A DNA stretch of 64,000 nucleotides from Setophaga petechia (Eukaryota > Chordata > Aves > Passeriformes > Parulidae). The position numbers and the translations under genes are program-made. The notes under the pieces are model-generated. The model searched no databases. It was not told the origin of the DNA and saw only the letters and a list, made by a program, of their open reading frames with translations. Location of the stretch: positions 5,572,501 through 5,636,500 of the forward strand of contig JANCRA010000010.1 of NCBI GenBank assembly GCA_024362935.1, read 5' to 3'. Shown here piece by piece: positions 23,601 through 35,600 of this stretch (the stretch's first letter is position 1; every line of letters begins with the position of its first letter).

Positions 23601-26600
23601 GACACAAGTCTTAACTTCAATTTGCCATTACATGTGCTTGTTTAAAAGTCCAAATACTTTTTTGTCCAGTCACAGGTAGGGGGAAACCTCAAAACACTTC
23701 AGGTTCCAAACAAAAGTGCAAGGTGCAGGTGCTGACCTGCACATTTAAACAGCTGATCTGGGACTGAAAGCACCTGGTATTCAACTCTACAAACTACCTA
23801 AAAAACAAACACCAAAACACACCCACACCCACTGCAATCCACTCATTTTGTGTCCACAAGAGAAATTTCTCATCTGAGTTGAAGCCACCACAAATTCACT
23901 TTGAACAGTATCAACTGCTGACAATAACTTAGCATTTCAGCTCTGGGGTCTTTTATACAGTATCAAGAATTGTATTTGCTGTAATTTCTTTAGGATAACT
24001 CCTCCTCCAGCACTACAACAAACCATGGGCAGTGAAAAAGGTCTTCCTCAAAAGCAGAGAAAGAAATATGCTGTTTGTATAATTAGGATAACTGACAGCA
24101 TCTTGAATAATTAGAGTTTTACAGAACTTATGCACTGAGGAATTAACATAATTTACAATTTTCCTACTCTCACTTCCCATTCCTCTTCCCTCTGGTATTC
24201 AGACCTCTCTTCACCAGGAGAAGAGCAGCTGAAGAAAACAACATGAGCTGTGCCCTGGTGAGGGCTGACAGGAGGAGCAGAGAAAGGCAAAGCACAGGAG
24301 TTATAATAAACACATACATCACATGCAACATGGAAATTCCCCACTCATTTGGAATACCTATGATTGTTATCAGCTCAAACTGCTGTTTTTTTCCCTCTTT
24401 GCTGTACCACCTCCTGAATTTATTATTATTTATTTATTATATATTATTGGATACAGTGCTGTAAGTGCTCCCTACAACGTCACATTATATTAACAACAAT
24501 TATCTGGGAGCAACACAGCTCAGAACTCTTTTTCTAAATGCCACCAGAATTCTGTTTCCACTCTCATATCAGTATTGATAACCAAGAGACAAAGATCTGA
24601 ACTGTTCCATCAGGAAGGGCTCTGAGAAAGCTGCTCTGGAGGGAAGTGCTCCTGCCCATGGCAGGGGGCTGGACTGGGGTGGCCTGTGGAGTTCCCTTCC
24701 AACCCTCACCACTCTGGGATTCCACAAACAGTGAATCGTGGGCAGTTTTTACAGCATTATCCCTTACCATTTCTTACTAGCTCCTTGTTAAAAGCACTTG
24801 CTTCACAGTAGCTTCTCCCTTGTGAAAGGGGAACTGTCTTCATGTGCCCTGCCCGGCAGGAGTCGGTGCTGCTCAGCAGCGCCGTGGTGATGACGTGGAT
24901 CAGCTCCTTCACCACCGTCCTCGTGCACTGGGGGCCGCTGGCCAGCCCGTTGCAGGGGAAAAAGAAAGGTTTGAGGTGATGGGCGAGTTCATTCCAGTCA
25001 CAGACACAGTCCTGGTCATCCTTACAGCCGTAAATTAATTCCCCGTTCTGCAACAAGGAGAAAAAGAAGTTTTTAGGCACGTCAGGAAGTCAAGTTATTC
25101 ATACTGAGCTATTCAGAGCATCAGGTCTAGTATTTTAAGCATAGGAAATTGTTATTACTTTAACAATCTGCATACAGACACCCAACATTCCCAATCTCCT
25201 AAAGATTTGGGATCTTAATCTCCTCTTAGAAGTCCAATCAGAACCTGCAGTAACAACCTCTGAATGAAAACCAAAGCCACTGTTTAAATCAAGGGCTACT
25301 TTCCCAACTTAATGGCCTGTGAGGAATCAGAGCAATACAGGTGAATGATCCTTGGCACATTTTCCTATCACTTCTTTCTGAATCATGTCAGCAGTGAAAA
25401 AGCAGCTTGTGAAACACCCTTTTATACCAGCCCAGGCCAGCAAAGGGAAGGCTGTGAGAGGGGACAGAAAAGGTGTGATAGCTGCTTACTAGTACAAAAA
25501 GAGGGCAGCTCACAGAAGTTTAAGTAATTCAAATAGGTGATTTAATATTGGAAATAAATTGATCTTGTTTCCTAGAATTAATCTGAAAATCTCCACAAAT
25601 CATCAGTTACTGCTTCATATTTTTCCTACAGGAATGTCATGGAATGCCATTTTTTCCTTCCTCAGTGAGGCCTGCATCAGTGCTCTAACAGGAATCTAAA
25701 ACAAAGTATTTGCAGCAACGTGCCAAGTTGTCCATTTCCTTCTTCCTGAAGCAGTACATAAAGTTTTAAAACTTTGGTCACCTTAAGAGTCCTTTTCTGT
25801 TAATTGCTCCTCAGTGATTCCTTCCCACTAATTCATTCCCCAGGGAATGGTCACAGCCCCAAGGCTGCCAGAGCTTCAGGAGCATTTGGAAAATGCTCTC
25901 AGCCACAGGGTGGGATTGTTGGGGTGCCTGTGCAGGGCCAGGAGTTGGACTTGGACAATCCCCATGGATCCTTCTAACTCAGGATATTCTGAGTATGAAT
26001 TCTGGGTAACTATTATTTCTCTGTCCTCATCTGAAATCTAAGAACTTCACCATTTCCTTCTCTTGATAGGGTCCAACAGTGATGGCCTGACTACGTAGGT
26101 TTGAAAGAAGATCTTGACTGTTGAGATGCTCAAGTCAAATTGTTTAATAATCCAAGACAAAAAAAGTAAGCAGAGATTTAACTTTACCTTAAATATTTTC
26201 AAGTTGTTCTGTGCCTCCTGTAATAAGCTCTTCAAAGCAAAGTGCATTCTTTGTTTATTTCTAGGGAAAACAAAGCCAAGAATGTTTCATCACAGCCTCT
26301 GGATGTTCACACCTGGCATCAGCACATGCACTGAGCACATTACTCACACTGAGGTCATGGCAAAGGCAAAGTGAACTTCAGATCTGAGTACACTAAACAG
26401 CTCTTGGGTGAAATGTTAGGCTGCAAAAGGCAGCTCTGATTACTGAGATAGGTGTAAAGGGGAAATAGCAGATTATATAATCACTGTAAAGGTCCAGACA
26501 AGGCAGCACTGATCATCCATAACACCTCAGTGAAAGGCAAAGTAATCCAAGCAAGAAATCTGTAATGCAGATTTTTTCTGGGTGGGGGGGGATGGAGGCA

Positions 26601-29600
26601 AAAGCACAGAATCCTTACCCTGAGAAGAGATCCAACGGGCAATATTTACTTGGTCGCTTCCATTTCCCATTGGCCACCTGTGGAAAACCCAGAGCACTGC
26701 TGTCACCCTCCCTGCCTGGAACAGCTGCTCCCCCATTTTAACAGCCAGCTCTGTGGCACTGACACCCTGCCCTCACAGGTCAGGACATTTAAACCACCTT
26801 GAACACAAAATTCATGAAACACTGTGGGTGTTTCCCAGCCATTTTAAACTCAAGTCACTCAAACTGTATTCACAAGGTGTAAGAGCCTAAATGAGAGATG
26901 TGGGACTCCAGGGGCTCTCCAAAATGCAGTTTATTGTATCCAAAATGCAGTTTATTCCATCCAAGAGGTTACAGCAGTCCAGGGTGGTGGGCAACCGAGC
27001 CTGTGCCCACAGCTGTCAGCTCCAGCTGCAGGCAGGCCTGGAGACCCTTTGGTTTTGGTTACAATGCATTCTAGACTTTTCTTTGCTGAGCATCTTAATA
27101 CAGCAGAACCAATCTATACCTTAACTATTACCTATAGCCTATCATAACTACTGTAATTACCATATTCATGTTACTGTTCTCCAATCACTCAAAGTTAGTA
27201 CATTGCAGTTTAAGTAGAAGTTGTTTTTCAGTTTTCTTGAAGTGGAAAATTCTGAGACCTTTTTTCTACTTGCAACTTTGCTGACTTGTTTGCTGTGCTC
27301 TCTTTCTGCTTGGTAAAAACATCTTCTTGTTTGAGGTGGATTTATCCTTTGCTCTAAGCCATAAAACCCCCTTCTAACTAACACACCCTTTGCCTTCTTA
27401 GTTATCCAGTCAGACTGGCTCAGCAATTCTTTTCTTCTAGATCAAAACTTGCTTCCATCTCTAGTCCTTCATCAGACTCCACATTTAAAAATCTTTAGGT
27501 TGAGCACACACATCTGTGAGACTTTCTTGTCAAACTCTCATCCTTCCCAACAAGAAGGGAGAAAGGGTCACATTAAATCCAGGGAGTCACAGTCCCTCCA
27601 TTCCAGTCTCAGCAGGCACAAGTCCATGAACCCCGTGCCTGTTCCGTGCTGTTTGTTCTCAGTCACAGAATGCACTTGGGAGCTGATCTGGGAAGGAAGT
27701 TCCACATCAGGGTTGACCCAATCACAGCGTTCATAGTCCCCAAAGGCTGATATTGTATTTGTTTGCTTCCAGCTTCCCACAGAACTTGTTCCATCTCTCA
27801 CTAAATAAATTCACACCCAGCAACTCAGCTGTGTATCCTCCTACCAGCTTTAGTCATATCAGAGATTTGAGCAAGTTTCAACAGGAAAGCAAGCCTGGAA
27901 CAGCAAATAGAGCACAGTAGAGCCAAAGGGAAGCAGGATGACTTAATAATTACCTTTAGATGCTGATGCATACAGTAACGACACACCTTGTGCTTTATCT
28001 CCTGTGAAACATGGCTGGAAAAAGGAATGAAGCCACACTTTGGCTAAAACAAACAAACAAAATAAGATCATAAATACAAATGTCTCTATAAAAATATAAA
28101 GGCATACAACATGCAAATCTTTCCAGTTAATTTTTTTTTTAAATATAAAAAATTCCAGCACTTAAAAGCTGAATTACTCCCTATTATTTTACAAAATAAC
28201 GACAGACCACATAGCTGTGGCCTACAGAAAAGCCTGTAACACCTGGGGATTTCCCAAGTTCCAAAAGATGGGGAACTGGAGAGAGAGGGAGCTGTTTCCT
28301 CCCGTGGAAGCAGGAGAGCTCTGCCTTCCCGCACAGCTGCAGGCCAGGGCTCAGTGCAGGAACACGAACCCGCCGTGCCCGGGGCCGCCCCGCACACCTT
28401 GATCTCGATGCAGAGGATGGGCCGGTGCTCGGCCAGGCGGAAGGGCTGCAGCCGCGTCAGGTTGGGAAGGCACATGGCGTACCCGCTCAGCGTGTCCATG
28501 TCCTTGTCACAGCGACACTCTGCGACAGCAGGGGACAAACAACAGCACAGGGACATTAGCGCCGGGCGTGGGGACGAGCGGGGAAGGACAGGACACAGGT
28601 TCAGCAGCTGCAGCCAATTATGCATTTGCACAAAATCGCCCTCCCCATTATCAACCCTGGTTTCAGTTCCCTCAAAACTGTCCCAAGAGCTGCTGAATAA
28701 TGGCCAGCTCCCAGCACTGACTGCAGTATTTCTCACCAAGAAAGGTGAGGCCTGAGACAGCAAGGAAGTGGGTTGGCCAACAACAGGTAAAGTGACTCAT
28801 TCCTGTATTTATTCAAAGATGTGATCTCCCCTTTGCTTACTATGCATGACCTACCATCCCTCAGCTGAGCCAAAAGGATCTGAAAACTGGCAGGAATATC
28901 ATAAACCCAAGAGGGATTCTGCATAAAAATCCTTTGAATGACCTCTCTCCACGTGCATCCCTTGGGACACAGAAAGGGCTGTGAGATTGTAGTTCAAAGT
29001 AAACAAGAGCACACAGCCCCAGATTTTCCAGTACCTGTTACTAAACAGACACACAGAACACACGTTCCTGTTACAGTTTCCACTATAGGAAAAATGCCCA
29101 CTCTGAAAAATATACTGCAATAGAAAAAATAAATGTGAGAAAGCAAAGCCTCAGGCACCAGCCTGTCATGCCATACTGCTTCACCAGGATGAGCAAGAAG
29201 CCTTCTGTCTCCAACAAAATGTTGAGGTTTGTTTTCTTTTTCTAAATTTAAGCAAAAGTACATCCTTCACACCTTCACAGCTGAAAGCCACTTGCCAAAT
29301 CAGAAAGGCACAGAAATCTGAAGTATTAGAGAAGCTCTTTTGTATGTTACACAGGCTTATGTGAAGAGTAACATTGAAAAAAAATCCTTGAGGTTAAAAA
29401 AAAAATCCTGCTAAAAATGGACAGTGAGATTCACTGTGTGAGACACCTGGACACTTCCCCACAAGCACACTGCAATCCCCAGCAGCTGTGGATGCACCAA
29501 GTTTAACTTGGAAAAATAAAACTAAATTCTATTATTCACTTCCACCAGAGTATCATTGGGTTTTTAGCTTTTATTAGACACCATTAACTTTCCTCACTGG

Positions 29601-32600
29601 TTCCTGGCACTGTGGACCTGTACTCACTATATGTAAATTAATTCCTTTTTTTTTCCTGGATGAAAGGCATCAAAGCACTCGGCTACAGTACTTTGATTTA
29701 ACACTGTATTTATCGTCAAGGAGTTTTGCTAAAGCAGGAGTTTCTGGCCCTTCTCAGGAACTTTTAGGAACATAAGACACCACAAGGGCCAATCTCTTTG
29801 CCTATTTTAGACTATCACATACTACTTTTAATTCCAGAACAGAATCTATTTCTTCCACAATGAATTTTCAACTTATCATTGTCTGAATATTAAAAAAAGT
29901 TCCCTTATATTCTGTAGTGTGATGCTTTTTTTACTTTAGAAGAAAGGAAAATGCTTTACAGCTTGAGGCACTTACCTGGCCTCTCTGGCTGGATTTTCAA
30001 ACAGAGCTGTCTTACAAAGTCTAAAGGCAGTTGAATAATTTCCTATCGGGGAACAAAAAATAAAACATTTTAATGCAAAAATTAATACCCAATTTGGGAG
30101 TCTTGAAATGGAGCAGCAAAGTTCAGTGGGTTACACAAAGCACACTGAAGTATGCAGGCAGCAGCTTCTCCTCTGATTCACTGTCTGTGAACACCTGTAC
30201 CTGCAGTCATGAACACCTGCTCCTCTGTAAAACCAAGCACCAATTTAAATAAATGCATGGCAAAGAGCATTTTCAGTGCAAGTTTAGTGTGTGTGAAGGA
30301 ACCTGCATCACTTTGTCATTTCCACAAATGAAAAAGTCCCATGGTCACATCCCAGCCCTTCTGAGGCAGAACTAACTCAGCTCCAGGTGAAGCTGTAAGT
30401 TTTTCATTGATCTGGTGCTCAGTGAACAAGATCTGGCTGCCCTAAAGAACAGAGAAGGGAAATGGTGACCTCTGACTGCACAGAAACCTCAATGATTTAT
30501 ATGAACCAGGTTTCTCCCCTTGTTTTGCAGTTAGTCTAAAAATCTCTCTCACACACACATCCCCCTCTTGTCTTAGGCAGAGCAGAGAAATGACCACACT
30601 CCTCATCAGCCAAAGCCCTGAGCACAATTCCACCACCTCATCAGCACAGAGCAGGCCCCTGTTTGCCTCCAAGTGCTTCCTGTGTGCAAACCCTGTCAGT
30701 TCCTTCCACTGGCACTCGGTGTTCCCCCAAACACTTCAGTGTTTACAATGCCTAAGCCATTTATTTTAAAAACAAATCATTTACCCCATGGTGAACATAG
30801 TTCTCCCCAAAGAACTGCTTCATCACATGTTTTCCAAAGTCCACGATGTTTTGCAGATGGTGTAGTATTTCCTCTGGAGTCTGGAAGACAGAAATGCAGT
30901 GATTGAACTCCAAAATAACAATAACAACACTCCAGAACACACACACATCCTGGTCAGTGATTTAACAAATAACTTCATTGCTGGGCTTGGCAGGTCAGTG
31001 CAACTGAAGTCAAACAGACACATCAAAGGTGCTGGATTTGTTTCCCTACTGCCACCTCAGGGCTGGGACACACAGAAAAACGGTCACAAAAAATGATTCT
31101 TCAGTTTCAGGAGACACAGGAGAGAGAAAGTGCCAAAGCAGGAACAAGGGGAGACTGCTCAACACCTACTCTGACCATTGTTCTTAAAAGAGCTCAGAGA
31201 TCTCCAGCAGCCCAAAGCTGCAGAGCAGAGGAGGCTTGGAGATTACAAAACACATCATGGAGATTGGGGAGAGAATGGCTGCAAAGACTGAGCCACCCTT
31301 GGCATGCACAGGTACAGAACTTGCCATCTGTCCCAAATCCTGCCCCACACAGTGAAAAATCTTATTCTAATGTGATATTCTGTAATTTCATCAGGAAAGG
31401 TTTCTGTGAGACGAGATGCCAAAAGTTAGAAAGGAAGCTCATGAGTCCTGGAAGCAGGACAGGGACAAAGGCACAGTGAGACCTGGACAGGCTCCCAGCA
31501 GAGGAGCTGCACAGCAGCACCATGATCCCCTCCCAGCCCTCCAGCACGCTCTGCTTCCCTCAAGGTGTTTTATTGTTACAGCAGAGAACCTCAAAGCTAC
31601 TCTGTCCTTTGGTAACACACACAAACCCTCTTAAAACCTCACAATAAGATTAAGTGGAGGAAAAGAAAGTGCAACACTTGGGTACATGTTAGCAAATCAA
31701 AGAGGAAAAACAAGAGCAGGAGAAAAAAAATATATAAACAGAGCAGAGGAAGAGGAAATAAAATACTAGAGGACAACACCCAGATACTGACATAGCCTAG
31801 AGAAAGGAGGAAAGACCTCATCCAGCACTAATCACAAATGACAACACAGCCCCTTCCTTAACTCACACAAATCCTGGGTGGTGAGAAGGAACATTACCTC
31901 ATCTCAGCAGGAACAGAAATCTCAGCTAATTCCCATTTACAGATGGTGCTGACCTGGTTTGCTGACGTACACAGCACCCCCAGGTTTGTGTTTGGTTGGA
32001 TTAACATACACACACAGACTCTCAGACTGAGAAATCAGCATTTCATTAAAATTTACTGCTGTCACTTTTACTAGATGGAAAGAGTCACCAGCTAAAAAGA
32101 TTAATACAACCATAAAATTATAAATCAAGCTTAAAATGTCTTTTAAGAGCAAGGATATTTGCTATATCTAAATCAAACAAAAAACAACTAACAGGCTACT
32201 TGAGTATCACCTTTTAACATCAAAACCCACTAAGATTAAAAGCTTTTGAAGGACCCACCATTACCGCCAGCTCACTCACCAAAACTCAAATAGGCTTTAT
32301 ACAATAATTTTTTTTAATTCTTTCATGAAGAAGATCATATACTAACATAGTAATATGCAATTAAAAGCACTCCCTGAGGCTGACACTTGACTTTCTATTC
32401 AAGCAATGCAAGCTCTGCAGTTACATTGAGTGTTTTTCAATCATAATAAGGTTACAATGCACAATAATACCAACTTGTTCAACTACTGGATTATCTAATC
32501 CCAAATTAATAATTAAACAGATAATTAAATGCACAAAGCAGCATCCAGACTTCTTTACCTTTCCCAAAGGAGTTAAGCAGAAGAGACTGAGACCTATTTG

Positions 32601-35600
32601 TTCACATCTGAATTTCAGTGTGTGTATTACTAGAAAATATTTTGCTTGAACTGCTTCCTTCAGCATTGTTTACCTTGGATGACCTGTGGTGTCATGCACA
32701 GACAGAACAGAACATTTCAGAACCCAACTCATTTTACTTAAGTCAGGAATACAGATTATTCCTAAAAAAATAAAACAAAACATTTTCCCTGTCATTCTTG
32801 CTATGTACAAGTTTATCCCAAAACTGATTCTCCAGGCTTTGTTTACTGATCTGATGATAAAATATTTATTCTGTTCTGCTCCAAGAAAAAATGGCCCTTT
32901 AAAAAAATCAATCACCAGAATAAGTAAATACATTCAAATTACAAAACCTTGTGTTTAGAGGGGATTGTGCATCACCAGTCCACACAGTCCCAAGGCAAGG
33001 CAAGTGCAGAGCTGGGCCAGCTCCCCTCCAGATGCAGCCCTGGGATGAGCCTGCCCTGCCCCAGTGCTGGGCTACTGAGAACTCACCCCCTGCCTCCTCT
33101 GGGACTCTCTCACACTCTGTCAATTGGTAAAAACAATTACTGTGCCACAATCTCTGTGAAGTTAAAATTGAAAAACTGGAAAGGAAAAGGGGCAGGCATT
33201 CAGTGTTCTGCTTTCTTAAATAAACTGCAACAGACTGGCTTTTTACAGAAAGTTGTGGTCTAGTCCTCTGCTGCTGTACTAAAAATTGAGATAAGCACTG
33301 TTTCCTTTCTGGTGGTGCACTGGACTCATCACTGCTCTTGTTAACACTAAACATTATTATCTTGGGCTACTACCAAAGCACAAGATACATTTTTGAAATC
33401 CTGCCAATATAAGCAGCTCAAAAATCTACTTGAATCATACTTTTTTTTACCAGACCTTTTTTCAAGTTAAATAGTAGCAGAAAGACCATCAAGTAACTCA
33501 TACATATGCTGTGTTCACCAATTTTGCCTTCCTCTGCTTTAGCAACTTGTCCCTTGTAAAACTGGACACCTTTCACATTTATCTTCCTGATTTAAAGGAA
33601 TAAAATGCCCTTTTTAGATGTTTACTTTACATTCATCCCTGGTTTTTTTTTCCCAAAATGAGGCACAGCAGTTCTCAGTAGAGCCCAATGCTTTCTGTAT
33701 GTCCCTGATGAGAACAAGGTGTCCCTGTGCCCCACAGCCATGGTTCAGGGCTGCTGGAGCTCCAGCCATCCCTGTATCTCTCAGGTAACACACCCTAAGG
33801 ACTCCTCTCAAGTTGAGGAAATGAAAGAATTTGAACCTTGAGCTCTCTTTTCTCATTTTTCTTCCTTGGAACACTGTGTTTATGCTCCATCTTTGGGTTT
33901 TGATCATTTTTTATTTCTGTTAAAAGAAATCTAAAGTAACTCACTTCAGCTCCTTCTTGAGCAGGAAAACCTGATTGTACCATGGAAGAAACTGGGAGGT
34001 TGTAACAGTTGGACACCCAGTCACTCACTGACAAAGGTTTCTGTGAACATTTCATGTGTTTGTTCAGACTCCATGTTTTCAGCTCCTGGGCAGGAGGTCA
34101 GCAGCAGAGCTGACCATGACAGTTGTGTGCAGCTCCTGTTCTGTCCCACCTGCACACAGCCAGGAAAATTCCTGTCTTGCTCAGCACCCCTGTGCTCCCA
34201 CAGGGATCTGGAACATTTACACTGAAAGCTCTGCCCCACACAGAGCCTCAGGGATCAGCACCCACATCAGCCCAGTTACATCAGGCAACCTCAGATTTCC
34301 TCCTGTTGCCAAACCCCCTGAGACACGGGCACATTTCAAAACAGCCATTTGTTCTCACTCTGCCAGCCCAGCTCCTTCACAGGTTTCTGTTTCTCCTCAC
34401 ACTGGCTATTAGCTTACCCAAGGGCATTCAGGACAGGTGTAAATCTTACCTTATTCTGGTTGGGGGGGGACTTCAGGAACCGTAGCACCACACAGCGCTG
34501 CAGGAGAACAGGAAAGAGCAGGGATTCATTAGCATTTCTAAACACCACAACTGTCTGGCTCCCCAGTGCACCTCCCTGAGAAATTAAGGGAAAAAAACCC
34601 AAACAGAAAAGCCCATTTTAGATGGTTATTTCACTCAACTTGAAATCAAACACCACAGCTGAAATCAAACACAGCAATGTCTGCTGCCAGCTCTGCCATC
34701 AGTTTAACCAGGCAGCCACTCTGCATTTCCAGCCACCAAGCACAGCAGGAAATGCTCCCTCAGCTTACAGCACTGCTCTGGAAATCTGGGAATGCTCACA
34801 CGGACCCACAAACACCCCCAAGCCTGGCATTTGTGCACCAAAGCTCCCCAAAAGGGACACCAGGCCCATTTCACTCACAGGATCAGCAGAGCATTACTGG
34901 TTATTAAAGAGACACCAGCTACCAGCAGCAGCTACACAGCTGAACTTAACCCCAAACTAAACCCTGCTGCTTATAAACTTCTGTGGAGTAAATACATAAC
35001 AAAGGAACAAATATAGCAGGTTTCCAAATGTTTTACCTTAAAACCATAGAAAAACCTCACTAATTTTTGTAATTTTTACAATTGTTATCAGTTTTGTAAC
35101 AATTCAAAAAGCTTGACACTTTACAAATTAAAATCAAAGTCTGACACAGTGTTAAGGCACCTGCAGCCTCAAAAGGCAACACACAGCCCTGTCTCTGGTC
35201 TGCCTAAATATCTGATATTAGAGATATTTACTTCCACTGTAAATACAGATGTAGTTCAGCCTATCCAGGTACAATACCAACAACTGGGCACCACAGAAGG
35301 TACAGACAAACTCTGTTTTCCAGAGTTACCTCTTAGCCAGACTGTCTCCATCTGGGCCTTCCCAAGACACACCAAAAAGGATTACATCAGTTTAAAGCAC
35401 TGCCACAGAAGTACATTCAGATTTGCTGACAAAGACAATGCAGACAAAATGTCCCAGTTGCCCTTCAGGTTTATGGAATCCAAGCTTTTTCCCTTCCAAA
35501 TTATTTGTCATTAAAAAACTTCCCATAGCATGCCAGCAGCAGATCTGTTCCATGTTTCAGAGCTGAAAGCTGTTTCTGCAACGGCTGAGGGAGAGAGCTG

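Noticed and set aside
24773..24778. Alternative splice donor GTAAGA ten bases upstream of the exon 9 end
   Set aside because: Using it would leave phase 0 and put exon 10 out of frame. The GTAAGG donor after 24768 restores the conserved frame.
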